Shown: piece after piece, positions 12,751 to 21,052 of the stretch
Layout of the letters: each line of letters starts with the position of its first letter
Position numbering within the stretch: position 1 is the first letter of the stretch
NCBI GenBank assembly: GCA_964453655.1
Contig: CAYVSP010000008.1
Span: forward strand, 1-31,624
DNA: 31,624 nt
Origin: CAYVSP01 sp964453655
GTDB lineage: Bacteria > Patescibacteriota > Saccharimonadia > Saccharimonadales > CAYVSP01
Reading direction: 5' to 3'
Position numbers and translations under genes: made by a program
The notes under the pieces: generated by a model
Told to the model about the DNA's origin: nothing
The model's database searches: none
The model's input: only the letters and a program-made list of their open reading frames with translations

Positions 12751-14514
12751 ATGAGCGAAAAAACCACAGTCCAAATTGAAGATAACGTTACCGTCGGCAC
12801 TCTAGCCGAGAAGTTGTCTATACCGGTGAGTACACTCATAACCGAACTCATGAAAAATGGCGTAATGGCCACCGTAAATGAGCGTATTGATTTTGATACA
12901 GCCGAAATTATTGTGTCAGAAATGGGACTCGATATTGAGCTGGCCCGCAAATCAAGTGTGCCAGAGGAAGCTACACCACGAGTCAAGCGGCCAAGCAAAG
13001 GCGATCCAAGACCGCCGGTAGTAGCCGTCATGGGGCATGTCGATCATGGCAAGACTAGCGTGCTAGATGCAATAAGAAGTTCCGAAGTGACTAAGGCCGA
13101 AGCCGGCGGCATTACCCAGCACATTTCGGCCTACCAAGTAAAGCATCAGAACCGCACTATTACATTTTTAGATACGCCAGGGCACGAAGCCTTTGCAGCT
13201 CTGCGCGAACATGGGGCTGAAGTAACAGACTTGGCAATTATAGTAGTAGCGGCTGATGACGGCGTAAAACCACAAACCATTGAGGCTATCCGGTTTGCCC
13301 GTAAAGCTGGCGTCAAAATGATTGTAGCCATCAATAAGATTGATAAAGAAGGGGCGGACGCCAACCGCGTTAAGCAGGAACTGGCTGAACAGGATTTACT
13401 TAACGAAGAATGGGGCGGTGATGTGGTAACGGTGGAAGTGTCCGCCAAGACGAAACAAGGGATTGAACAGTTGCTAGATATGGTGCTATTAGTAGCCGAT
13501 GTTGAAGAGCTCAAAGCCGATTATAAGGCCCCGGTTCGCGGCATTATAATTGAATCGCATATGGAGCAAGGCCGCGGTCCGGTGGCCGTAGCACTTGTTG
13601 ATCAGGGGACGCTGACTGCTCAGCAGTCTATAGTGGCCGGAACAACCTTTGCCAAAGTACGCAATTTGGAGACAACCGATGGTAAGCCGCTTAAAGAAGC
13701 CACGCCCTCGACACCCGTGCTTATTACCGGCTTCAAAGCCTTACCAGAATTTGGCGATGAATTTCAGGCCGCCAAGGATGAACGAGACGCCAGATTGCAG
13801 GCTACCCAAACCGCGACTGAAAATAAGGGCTCGGCTGGCAAGTCAGATATTTCCAGCAGTGAGCTAATTCGGATTATGGATCGCAGTCGCCAGATGCAAG
13901 AATTAAACCTATTGGTTAAAGCTGACGTACAGGGATCACTGACTTCAGTCATCAGTAGTCTCAAAACATTGGATACCCAAGAAGTAGCCACCCGTATAGT
14001 CGGCTCAGGCGTTGGTGCGGTCAGCGAGAATGATATTCATATGGCTCATACCGGCGGAGCAATTATTTATGGTTTTAATGTAGAGATGCCGCCAAGCGTT
14101 AAACGTCTGGCCGCTAGAGACCAAGTAACGGTTCGTCTATATAAGGTTATTTATGAACTGCTCGATGATGCTAAGCAAGAGCTAAGCCAGCTGCTGGCGC
14201 CAGAGGTAGTGGAAACCGAACTCGGTAGACTGCTAGTCAAAGCTATTTTTAAAACGGCCAAGACAGAAGTTATTTGCGGCGGTGAAGTCACGAAAGGCAA
14301 GTTAACAGTTCCATCATTAGCGCGTGTTATGCGGGGCAAGGATAAAATAGCCGAGGTAGAGGTTACTAACTTAAAGCGTGGACCTCAGGATACAAAGGAA
14401 GTATTGGAAGGCGAGATGTGCGGTCTTAGTTTTCAATCTAGCTCGCGTGTTGATCTGCAAGAAGGCGACCACATCGACTTATTCAAGCGCGAAACAGTTG
14501 TTAGAACTCTATAA
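12751..14514 (+). CDS. infB: Translation initiation factor IF-2
   Basis: IF-2 is the GTPase that delivers fMet-tRNA to the 30S P site and promotes subunit joining. The protein has one IF2-N domain at the start (TVGTLAEKLSIPVSTLITEL), then the G domain: GHVDHGKTS (G1), GGITQHISAY (switch I), DTPGHEAF (G3), NKID (G4), SAK (G5). Domains II-IV follow, ending LQEGDHIDLFKRETVVRTL, the conserved C-terminal beta-barrel. At 588 aa it is short for the family, because the variable N-terminal region is nearly absent, as is common in CPR bacteria. ATG at 12751 is preferred over the GTG at 12742, which overlaps the SD. It lies downstream of S1 and may be cotranscribed. Confidence 0.97.
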   Translation: MSEKTTVQIEDNVTVGTLAEKLSIPVSTLITELMKNGVMATVNERIDFDTAEIIVSEMGLDIELARKSSVPEEATPRVKRPSKGDPRPPVVAVMGHVDHGKTSVLDAIRSSEVTKAEAGGITQHISAYQVKHQNRTITFLDTPGHEAFAALREHGAEVTDLAIIVVAADDGVKPQTIEAIRFARKAGVKMIVAINKIDKEGADANRVKQELAEQDLLNEEWGGDVVTVEVSAKTKQGIEQLLDMVLLVADVEELKADYKAPVRGIIIESHMEQGRGPVAVALVDQGTLTAQQSIVAGTTFAKVRNLETTDGKPLKEATPSTPVLITGFKALPEFGDEFQAAKDERDARLQATQTATENKGSAGKSDISSSELIRIMDRSRQMQELNLLVKADVQGSLTSVISSLKTLDTQEVATRIVGSGVGAVSENDIHMAHTGGAIIYGFNVEMPPSVKRLAARDQVTVRLYKVIYELLDDAKQELSQLLAPEVVETELGRLLVKAIFKTAKTEVICGGEVTKGKLTVPSLARVMRGKDKIAEVEVTNLKRGPQDTKEVLEGEMCGLSFQSSSRVDLQEGDHIDLFKRETVVRTL

Positions 14515-14525
14515 AGATTGTAAAA

Positions 14526-14531
14526 TAATAC
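14526..14531 (+). promoter_or_regulatory. -10 element for leaderless transcript at 14538
   Basis: TAATAC ends 6 nt before the ATG at 14538. No Shine-Dalgarno is present, and the infB stop is 23 nt upstream. Confidence 0.4.
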
Positions 14532-14537
14532 TTTGTT

Positions 14538-15788
14538 ATGGAAGAGTCTTCTGATAAGCCTGAGGATGGGGCTCAAAAACGCACTCCAGAGAAGCGCGGG
14601 CGTGTTAGTGAATTCTTAACAACATGGTTACGTCGCCGTCATGAACCCCTCGACGTCATGCTTGACGACGAGCAGAAATCAGAAAAAACTGAGAAGAAAA
14701 GTAACTGGCAGCGGGTAAGAGAGAGTTTCAAGGGTTTGTTTCGGCAGACTGTCGACCGGGAGTATGTAGGCGATCGGCCCGTCATTAATATCGAAAACCG
14801 GGCAGAACAACCAGCGCCAGAACCAAAGCTAGAAGTTGGTGTTAATAACGATCATGAAGATGCAGAGCGGATATCACAGCCAAGCCAGACATCGACTGAA
14901 TCATCTTCAACTAAACAAGAGTCTTCTACGGCCGAAACTCAGCTAGACAATCCCATTGAAAAGCAGCCGCAAAGCTATACTATGACCCCTGTAGCCGAAC
15001 AGTTTATGGCACCATTTCGGCAAAATGCTCAGGGCCAAGAAGCCCTGCCGCGTGAAGCACCTACTGAGCGAGTTGTAGAGAGTCCTCAAGCCGCAGCCGC
15101 TGTGGGAACATTGCTGGGAGCGGAGTATATCGGGCGGCATCGAGCTGATCGTAAAACCCGTAAGCGACTTAGTAAAACAGAGCACAACCAGCAGAAAGCC
15201 AAACAACAAATAGAACAACTCAAAAAAGTAGCCAAAAGTACCGAAGAAGAAAAGGCAGAAATGCACACCCAGCAACAAAATTTTGAAAAATATACATCTA
15301 TTTATGAGCGCCAAAACTTACCAGAACAAGCTAACCAGAACCCGGCAGTGATAAAAGAAGAGATCAGACAAACTCCGAATATCAATAAAACTATAGAAAA
15401 AATGCCTATAGCCGAGCAAGTAGTGCAGCAAACCGAGAGATCAGAAAAGCCCCAAGCTGTTTTAGAAAAAATTGAAGTGGCGGCTGAGCAGGACATTCCG
15501 GTTGAAGCAGTTTATGAGCGCCGCCACGAATCAAAAGAGCGAGAGATGGACTACCACAGCGCCGCCAGGGGCGGGCCCACTTCATCGCAGCACGATGCCA
15601 TTCTACTTGCCGAAGCCATAAAGCAACGCCTGGCGGCTGAACCGGCGGCAACAGGGAATAGAGCAACCCCATATCAACAAGCCAGCCCGCAACAACCGGA
15701 TTTATATAAAACAGCCGTGAAAAATGGTTTCTGGGCCGGCGTAGTCGTGCTTATTTTTGCGGTAGTCGCCTTTTTAATAATCCATTAG
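14538..15788 (+). CDS. Tail-anchored low-complexity protein, 416 aa
   Basis: A large cytoplasmic part, rich in Glu, Gln, Lys and Ser, is anchored by one C-terminal membrane helix (NGFWAGVVVLIFAVVAFLII) that ends in a His, so only a residue or two would be outside. A basic N-terminal patch (TWLRRRHEPLD) is followed by disordered regions, an Ala/Gly-rich segment (SPQAAAAVGTLLGAEYIG), and a likely coiled coil at about residues 205-245 (RLSKTEHNQQKAKQQIEQLK). It resembles membrane scaffold or tether proteins and is not similar to any enzyme I know. DUF5663 and PP2C genes follow at 45 and 15 nt, so a common signalling or envelope module is possible. Function unknown. Confidence 0.75.
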   Translation: MEESSDKPEDGAQKRTPEKRGRVSEFLTTWLRRRHEPLDVMLDDEQKSEKTEKKSNWQRVRESFKGLFRQTVDREYVGDRPVINIENRAEQPAPEPKLEVGVNNDHEDAERISQPSQTSTESSSTKQESSTAETQLDNPIEKQPQSYTMTPVAEQFMAPFRQNAQGQEALPREAPTERVVESPQAAAAVGTLLGAEYIGRHRADRKTRKRLSKTEHNQQKAKQQIEQLKKVAKSTEEEKAEMHTQQQNFEKYTSIYERQNLPEQANQNPAVIKEEIRQTPNINKTIEKMPIAEQVVQQTERSEKPQAVLEKIEVAAEQDIPVEAVYERRHESKEREMDYHSAARGGPTSSQHDAILLAEAIKQRLAAEPAATGNRATPYQQASPQQPDLYKTAVKNGFWAGVVVLIFAVVAFLIIH

Positions 15789-15833
15789 AGGGATAAGAGC
15801 AAATGATACAATATGTACTAAGAAAGGGAACCT

Positions 15834-16382
15834 ATGTTTAAACTCGACGACAATTTACTGAAAGATCTTGGCCTCGGTGACCTACCACCGCAAGAAAAGA
15901 ACAAAATGCTGGCCCACATCTACGAAACGCTGGAAATGCGAGTCGGTATGAAGTTAGCCGAACAAATGAGCAACGAACAGTTAGATGATTTTGAACGTTT
16001 TATTGATGGCGATGTTTCTTATGCCAGAGGCTATCTTGACAATAACAAAGCTGGCTGGGAGCAGGCTAGTGAATACCAGGCCAGCCTTGCAAAAGCCCAG
16101 GAAAATGCAGCCAAGCGGGGGGTCACCCTGAATACTAATGCTGTTATTTCCGAATTTGGCGCCCTGAGTTGGTTAGAAACAAACTTCCCAAACTATAAGC
16201 AAGTGGTTGGTGATGAACTGGAGAAACTGAAAGTCGAAGTTAAACAAGCTGCGCCACAGGTTTTAGCACTTAGCCGACAAGCACCGTCAGCATCGCCGCA
16301 AGGCCAACCACTAACAAGTCAACCGCAAGTAAATCCTCAACAAGTACCGCCACCTGCTGCGGAACCACCTGCTGCAGCCTAA
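15834..16382 (+). CDS. DUF5663 family protein
   Basis: The N-terminal part, LKDLGLGDLPPQEKNKML, then YETLEMRVGMKLAEQMSNEQ and LDDFERFIDGD, is the helical DUF5663 pattern, a family found mainly in CPR bacteria. The later WLETNFPNYKQVV is also family-like. The C-terminal 45 residues are a Pro/Gln/Ala-rich disordered tail. The protein is 182 aa, cytoplasmic by appearance, and has a Shine-Dalgarno (AAAGGGA) about 7 nt before the ATG, plus an extended -10 (TGATACAAT) about 21 nt upstream. No function is known for the family. It lies between the tail-anchored protein and the PP2C phosphatase. Confidence 0.8.
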   Translation: MFKLDDNLLKDLGLGDLPPQEKNKMLAHIYETLEMRVGMKLAEQMSNEQLDDFERFIDGDVSYARGYLDNNKAGWEQASEYQASLAKAQENAAKRGVTLNTNAVISEFGALSWLETNFPNYKQVVGDELEKLKVEVKQAAPQVLALSRQAPSASPQGQPLTSQPQVNPQQVPPPAAEPPAAA

Positions 16383-16397
16383 TACAGGGGTAAAACC

Positions 16398-17069
16398 ATG
16401 CATTTGGAAATTGGTCGTGCCGAACAGGCCCTAAAAGGCGAAGATGCAATACTTCAAAATGATGGATTAAACCTTTATGGTGTATTTGATGGCTTAGGTG
16501 GTCACGGTAACGGTGATTTAGCCCCGCAAATAGCGCGAGATTCTGTAGTGGCATATTTTAATGACAGTGCACCCGTTACAAGCGAAACAGCTGTTCAAAC
16601 AGTTAAAGCAGCATTTAAGCACGCTGGACAAGCTATCCGCTTGGCGGCGGAGCGGCTTGAAGGAAATGAACACATGGCGACCACAGCCAGCATTATCCAT
16701 TTCTTCAAAGAAGCAGAGGGCGAAAACCGGGCAGTTGTTGGCCAGATTGGCGATAGTCAAATAATTGAATTACAAGGGTATAGCTTCATGCACCAGCTTG
16801 TAACGGCTGAAGCTACCAAACATGGACTTACTAATGCACTTTCGGCCCGCAGCGCAAGCTGCGAACAATGCAAAGTTATAGAGCCTAGAAACAGCAGTCG
16901 ATTTATAGTTTGTACTGACGGTATCTCAGAAGGCCTGATTTTTTCAGGAGCTGATTTTATTAAAGAAGCTTTATGTGACTCCAGTCCGCAAAAGGCTGCC
17001 GAGATGCTGATTGAAAAAAGCCCAGATTATGATGATAAATCCGTTGTGGTAATTGATTTTCTACAGTAG
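16398..17069 (+). CDS. PP2C-type Ser/Thr protein phosphatase
   Basis: The 223-aa protein has the PP2C metal and catalytic motifs: YGVFDGLGGHGNGD (Asp31, Gly32 at the metal site), MATTASII, VGQIGDSQII, FIVCTDGISEGL and, close to the C-terminus, DYDDKSVVVIDF (last metal Asp). This is a Mn/Mg-dependent phosphatase (PPM family, PrpC/Stp-like) that removes phosphate from Ser/Thr. Its presence implies a partner Ser/Thr kinase elsewhere; none is in this window. It is slightly short, mainly at the N-terminus, where the family's RxxNED reads as KGEDAIL. The gene starts 15 nt after DUF5663 with SD-like AGGGG and overlaps the convergent fmt stop by 9 nt. Confidence 0.88.
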   Translation: MHLEIGRAEQALKGEDAILQNDGLNLYGVFDGLGGHGNGDLAPQIARDSVVAYFNDSAPVTSETAVQTVKAAFKHAGQAIRLAAERLEGNEHMATTASIIHFFKEAEGENRAVVGQIGDSQIIELQGYSFMHQLVTAEATKHGLTNALSARSASCEQCKVIEPRNSSRFIVCTDGISEGLIFSGADFIKEALCDSSPQKAAEMLIEKSPDYDDKSVVVIDFLQ

Positions 17070-17885
17070 CTGTTTATATCCAGCCAAAAAAGCCTGGGCC
17101 GTCATTTCTTTGCCGTTAATAGGTCTTAGATATTCAATCAACAATGCACTTCGTCCACAGTGAACGATTATTTGTTTATTTTGGGTTGATAAACCACCAG
17201 GTTTGCCATTTTCGGCTACCACCTGAGCTTTGGTGATGATAACTTCTTTGCCACCTAATATAGTACGCGATTTCGGCCAGCCAGCAAAAGCTCTGATTTC
17301 TCGTTCTATCTGTTCGGCTGGCTTGTCCCAATCTACCACGCTATCTGCCTTAGTGAGTTTGCGTGTGTATGTAGCGCGGTCAGGGTGTGGCTGGCGGTGT
17401 GGCTTTAGACTACCATTTACTATAGCCGGCAACAGTTCTCGAATCAGCCCTGCACCGAGCTGTTGTAAAGTTAAGGCTAGTTCAACTTTTGACTCTTGTC
17501 CACTTAAATGGATTGTTTTTTGAGTGTAAATAGGCCCTTCATCCATGGCGTTGGTTAAGCACATAATAGAAACGCCGGTTTTGGATGCGCCATCTAATAT
17601 GGCTTGCTCAATTGGTGTTGACCCACGATATTTAGGCAGCAAAGAAGGGTGTACATTAATGATACCTAAAGGGAATTGGTCCAAAATAGATGATGGAATA
17701 ATATGTCCGTAGGCTACTAGAACGGCTAATTTGGAATGATGGGAACCAAGCTCTGATAATTTGCCAGTTATTCTTTTTTCAATGGCAAAACCAGCCGCCC
17801 GGACAGCCTCGTATATAACCGGGTTAGCTATACCAATACCGGTTGCTAGTTGTTCATTACCAAAGAATACGACTGGCTCGTTCAT
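17061..17885 (-). CDS. fmt: Methionyl-tRNA formyltransferase
   Basis: Fmt formylates the initiator Met-tRNA using 10-formyl-THF. The 274-aa protein has a Rossmann-like N-terminus (EPVVFFGNEQLATG), the AYGHIIPSSIL segment, the catalytic region GIINVHPSLLPKYRG (Asn, His) with STPIEQAILDGASKTGVSIM and DEGPIY (Asp), then a C-terminal beta-barrel (VDWDKPAEQIEREIRAFAGW, the typical start). At about 275 aa it is somewhat short of the usual 310. The start ATG at 17885 is chosen because GGAG is 10 nt upstream; an ATG at 17909 exists in frame, deeper in def. It overlaps def by 29 nt, giving a translationally coupled def-fmt pair, the classical arrangement. fMet must be made and then removed by Def. Confidence 0.93.
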   Translation of the reverse strand: MNEPVVFFGNEQLATGIGIANPVIYEAVRAAGFAIEKRITGKLSELGSHHSKLAVLVAYGHIIPSSILDQFPLGIINVHPSLLPKYRGSTPIEQAILDGASKTGVSIMCLTNAMDEGPIYTQKTIHLSGQESKVELALTLQQLGAGLIRELLPAIVNGSLKPHRQPHPDRATYTRKLTKADSVVDWDKPAEQIEREIRAFAGWPKSRTILGGKEVIITKAQVVAENGKPGGLSTQNKQIIVHCGRSALLIEYLRPINGKEMTAQAFLAGYKQLL

Positions 17886-18426
17886 AATTCGCTGGCTCCA
17901 ATTTGCCATGCTTATTTAGCCTGAAGAATGCCTCCGGCTGGTCTTTAATATGGTCAACAAACATTTTGCCGTTATTATGATCAATTTCGTGCTGCAGCAA
18001 GCGCGCCTGAAAACCCTTAGCGGTAACACGGAACTCTTTACCGCTTATATCTAAGGCTTTAATGCGAACTTTAGGATAACGAGGCACGTTGCCGTATAAG
18101 TCTCTAATACTAAGACAGCCTTCATAGCCTTCTTCAAGCTCGCCTTCAAACTTGGTAATAACAGGGTTTATGAATGTGGTGAACGTGCGGTCTTTTTTAT
18201 CTTCAAAATTATTACGGATGACCACAATTCTGAGCGGTATGTCAATTTGTATAGCCGCTAGAGCGACGGCAACTTCGTGTTCACGACTGGCTTCCCAGTC
18301 CAGCGTAGCGGCCTCCATATCTAGAACGACCTGTTTGATTTCAGATGTTATTAAACCTACTTTGGTGGAGCGTTGCCTCAAATGCGGATTAGGCAATATA
18401 ATGATATTATCTTTGGTGGCGTTCAT
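17857..18426 (-). CDS. def: Peptide deformylase
   Basis: Def removes the formyl group from nascent N-terminal fMet, using an Fe/Zn/Co ion. Motif 2 EGCLS (Cys104 ligand) and motif 3 HEIDH (His146 and His150 ligands, Glu147 catalytic) are intact. Motif 1, normally GxGxAAxQ, reads AVALAAIQ at residues 53-60, with both glycines replaced by alanine. This is unusual, though the Gln is kept. The protein is 189 aa, with a C-terminal extension FRLNKHGKLEPANYERASRI seen in some Gram-positive types. It overlaps fmt downstream. TATACT lies 9 nt before the ATG and no Shine-Dalgarno is visible. Confidence 0.93.
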   Translation of the reverse strand: MNATKDNIIILPNPHLRQRSTKVGLITSEIKQVVLDMEAATLDWEASREHEVAVALAAIQIDIPLRIVVIRNNFEDKKDRTFTTFINPVITKFEGELEEGYEGCLSIRDLYGNVPRYPKVRIKALDISGKEFRVTAKGFQARLLQHEIDHNNGKMFVDHIKDQPEAFFRLNKHGKLEPANYERASRILW

Positions 18427-18435
18427 TTCCCAAGC

Positions 18436-18441
18436 AGTATA
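18436..18441 (-). promoter_or_regulatory. -10 element before def
   Basis: TATACT on the minus strand, 9 nt before the ATG at 18426; the leader would be 2-3 nt. Confidence 0.4.
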
Positions 18442-18471
18442 CCGTATCTGTTAACGGTTGCGAAATTCGCT

Positions 18472-20406
18472 TCAAAGCAGATTATTTGGATCGAGGTCGT
18501 AGGTACAATCTGACGGCAAGTATTTGGTTAGGGCTACTAATTGTTTACGGTCGCGAGCCTTTACTACCACCTGCCAGACATAACGTCCAGCCGCTTTTTC
18601 ATGAAAAGCAGGACTTGGTCCAATGACCTGGATAGGCTTCGCGAACTTTTTTAATTGAAGGGCAATGTCTTCAGTGGCTTTTTGGGCGCTTGCTTGACTT
18701 GCTCGTTTGCGTGTAATTTTCATTAAAAAACAAAAAGGCGGAAAAAGGTACTGCTCGCGCTCCTTAAGCTGCTGCTCATAAAACACCTCCCAATTTTTAG
18801 AGGTTGCGGCTTGAATAGCCGGCCCATCTGGTCGGTAAGTCTGAATAATGGCTATACCTGGCAGGTGACCCCGGCCAACACGGCCGATTACCTGGCACAG
18901 AAGCTGATAGGTGCGCTCTTCGGCCGTATAGTCGGGCAGATATAGGCTACTGTCGGCCAATACTACACCAACAACGCCTAGGCTGGGCAGATCCAAGCCT
19001 TTAGCCAATAATTGCGTGCCTACTAAAATGTCCACCTCGCCGGCTTTGACCCGCTCAAAATGTTGCTCAAAACGTTCATCTTTGCTACTGTCGCTGTCAA
19101 ACCGCTGAACTTTGGCCTTAGGGAAAAGACGTTTGAGAGCATCTGTTAAAGACTTAGTACCTATACTTCTAAATATCAGTTGATTGCTAGCACAAACCGG
19201 ACAGCTCAATGGTACCGCAGACTTATACCCACAAGTATGACAAAGCATCTGGTGTTTATCGCCGTGATAGGTGAGCGGCAGGTCGCAATTAGGGCATAAT
19301 GCCTGCCAGCCACAGTTTTCGCACAAGACTAAGCGGGCAGTGCCCCGTCTGTTTAGAAAAACTAAAGCTTGCTCGCCTCTAGACAAAGCCTGTTCAATAC
19401 TATCCAGTAACTGGTTAGAGAAGTGAGGGCTTCGTGTTAGATTAGCCTTGTCGCGCAAATCCACCACCTTAACTTCGCTTTTATGAGTTGTTTTTACGGC
19501 CAGACTAGTCATACGCACAATATGGGCAGACTTGGCATGCGCAAAATAATATTCACTCACTAGCGGTGTGGCTGAACCTAACAGAAGTTGTGCTTTGTGC
19601 AGGTGTGCTAGTTGGCCGGCTACCCTTATGGTTTGATAGTATGGTGCTTGTTCTTGCTTGTAAGCCGGTTCGTGGAACTCGTCCATAACTATTAAGCCTA
19701 GTTTGTTAAAAGGAGCAAACAAGGCAGATCGCGGCCCAATAAGCACTATTGGCGTTACAGTATCTAGCACTTGTAACCAAATGCGCCGCCGCTCAGCTTC
19801 GGTTAAGCCAGAGTGAGAAACCAGTATCTCAGTAGCTGGTAAGTTGGCTCTAACTTCTTGGACTAACTGGGGTGTTAAAGCAATCTCGGGCGTCAGTATC
19901 AGGACTGATTTACCGGCTTTAAGCTGTTGTGCCGCAAGTTCGCTGTAGATTCGTGTTTTGCCGCTGCCAGTATCGCCGTGCAGCAAAGTTGTTGGAGAAG
20001 TACTGGTACTAATTTGTTTCAAGACTCGAGCTTGGTCAGTTGTCAGCGACGGCAAGGCGGCTTTTTTTGGCTTCTGGGGAGCTTGTTTTTGAGCAATTTG
20101 TTTTTTGGGAAAACTATTAGGGATAAAAAGCTGCGCCAATAAGCCCAGCGGGCTAGGGTAATATAGTCGCATCCATTTTATAAGATCTATCAGTTTTTCA
20201 GGTAATCGAGACAAGTCAACCAGCTCATCAATTGGTTTAGTAGCGAAAGATGGTTTGGTTGTTGTACTCATGACTATAGCTAATGCCGGACGATTGCGCA
20301 CATGGATACTCACAATATCTCCAACATCAAGCTTCTGCTTACTTGCATAGGTTAAGTACTCAGAGCCCTGATAGGAGTGCAAACGCGCTAAAACTTCATA
20401 GTACAT
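18472..20406 (-). CDS. priA: Primosomal protein N' (PriA-type helicase)
   Basis: PriA restarts stalled replication forks by binding D-loops and loading the replicative helicase. The protein has an N-terminal fork-binding domain, Walker A GDTGSGKT (residues about 144-151), motif II MDEFHEP (Asp242-Glu243-Phe244-His245), then the zinc-binding insert with eight cysteines (CENCGWQALCPNCDL, then CHTCGY and CPVCAS), and the C-terminal RecA lobe (VGTQLLAKGLDLPSLGVVGV, QVIGRVGRG). Motif II is DEFH, in place of the common DEEH. The start ATG at 20406 is preferred over the TTG at 20493 (29 residues longer) because TATAAT ends 6 nt before it and the family begins with this 'YYEVLARLH' region. At 644 aa it is slightly shorter than E. 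coli PriA. The downstream def gene is on the same strand. Confidence 0.93.
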   Translation of the reverse strand: MYYEVLARLHSYQGSEYLTYASKQKLDVGDIVSIHVRNRPALAIVMSTTTKPSFATKPIDELVDLSRLPEKLIDLIKWMRLYYPSPLGLLAQLFIPNSFPKKQIAQKQAPQKPKKAALPSLTTDQARVLKQISTSTSPTTLLHGDTGSGKTRIYSELAAQQLKAGKSVLILTPEIALTPQLVQEVRANLPATEILVSHSGLTEAERRRIWLQVLDTVTPIVLIGPRSALFAPFNKLGLIVMDEFHEPAYKQEQAPYYQTIRVAGQLAHLHKAQLLLGSATPLVSEYYFAHAKSAHIVRMTSLAVKTTHKSEVKVVDLRDKANLTRSPHFSNQLLDSIEQALSRGEQALVFLNRRGTARLVLCENCGWQALCPNCDLPLTYHGDKHQMLCHTCGYKSAVPLSCPVCASNQLIFRSIGTKSLTDALKRLFPKAKVQRFDSDSSKDERFEQHFERVKAGEVDILVGTQLLAKGLDLPSLGVVGVVLADSSLYLPDYTAEERTYQLLCQVIGRVGRGHLPGIAIIQTYRPDGPAIQAATSKNWEVFYEQQLKEREQYLFPPFCFLMKITRKRASQASAQKATEDIALQLKKFAKPIQVIGPSPAFHEKAAGRYVWQVVVKARDRKQLVALTKYLPSDCTYDLDPNNLL

Positions 20407-20412
20407 AGCGCT

Positions 20413-20418
20413 ATTATA
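20413..20418 (-). promoter_or_regulatory. -10 element for leaderless priA transcript
   Basis: TATAAT on the minus strand is 6 nt before the ATG at 20406, which also supports that start over the upstream TTG. Confidence 0.5.
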
Positions 20419-20502
20419 TGGGTTCAGCCATAAAATGTATTGAAATGCCGTCGGCTGATGGCTATACTTAGTCTTACGTTGTTCATATAACAATAAAAGC
20501 TT

Positions 20503-20790
20503 ATGTTAGATGTATTCATAACTTCAAGAGTGCGCCGCAAAATACTAGTAGTCTATGCTAAGTATCCTGACTTCAAGACACACGTGCGCGGACTGGCTAA
20601 ACTGATAAAAGAGGATGCCGGTAACATTCAGCGTGAACTGAAACGTCTGGAAAAAATTGGCTTTTTGATTTCGGAGAAGCAAGGCAACACTAAAATTTAC
20701 CACACTAATAAGCACTTTATTATCTTTAAAGAACTGCAAAGTATTGTGTTGAAATCACAACGGGCTACTCAGCGCAAATCCCCTTATTAA
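20503..20790 (+). CDS. Small winged-helix transcriptional regulator
   Basis: The 95-aa protein is a winged helix: SRVRRKILVVYAKYP (helix 1), FKTHVRGLAKLIKEDAGNI with QRELKRLEKIGFLISEKQGN (helices 2-3 and wing), then NTKIYHTNKHFIIFKEL, the 'K.Y.vN..fp.f.EL' ending seen in ArsR/MarR-like regulators common in CPR bacteria and archaea. It has no effector domain or metal-site cysteines, so the signal is unknown. It diverges from priA (96-nt spacer) and precedes rpsU by 42 nt. The ATG is preceded by AT-rich sequence without a Shine-Dalgarno. Autoregulation or control of priA is possible but unproven. Confidence 0.8.
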   Translation: MLDVFITSRVRRKILVVYAKYPDFKTHVRGLAKLIKEDAGNIQRELKRLEKIGFLISEKQGNTKIYHTNKHFIIFKELQSIVLKSQRATQRKSPY

Positions 20791-20794
20791 CTCC

Positions 20795-20823
20795 TTGCAA
20801 AAAATTACAATACTCTGTAAAAT
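20795..20823 (+). promoter_or_regulatory. rpsU promoter
   Basis: TTGCAA (20795-20800), 17-nt spacer, TAAAAT (20818-20823), with the ATG 9 nt later; the leader would be only 2-3 nt, with no Shine-Dalgarno. Confidence 0.65.
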
Positions 20824-20832
20824 GCTTGCACA

Positions 20833-21048
20833 ATGATTCAAGTAACTAAAAAAGATCCCAAAGAGTCGCTGGAAAGTTTACTGCGACGCTTTAATCGTAA
20901 GGTCCAGCAGTCCGGCGTGGTTACGACAGTAAAGCAGGGCCAATACTTTGAGAAGCCGATAAGCAAGCGTGACCGACGAGCCAAGGCCATTGTGCGCCGT
21001 GAGCGCAAAGCTCTTAAGCTTAAAAAAATCAAACTCGGCCAGCGATAA
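20833..21048 (+). CDS. rpsU: 30S ribosomal protein S21
   Basis: The 71-aa basic protein begins MIQVTKKDPKESLESLLRRF, then FNRKVQQSGV, and continues EKPISKRDRRAKAIVRRERK, the S21 family pattern. S21 sits on the 30S platform near the anti-Shine-Dalgarno end of 16S rRNA and influences initiation; in Bacteroidota S21, bS18 and bS6 help occlude the anti-SD, a point of interest here since the gene itself has no Shine-Dalgarno. Starts at ATG 20833 with a near-leaderless promoter. A structured GC-rich element follows directly. Confidence 0.95.
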   Translation: MIQVTKKDPKESLESLLRRFNRKVQQSGVVTTVKQGQYFEKPISKRDRRAKAIVRRERKALKLKKIKLGQR

Positions 21049-21052
21049 ATAT

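Noticed and set aside
20407..20493. TTG start of PriA, 29 codons longer
   Set aside because: The extra residues do not resemble a PriA N-terminus, and TATAAT lies in that stretch just before the ATG.
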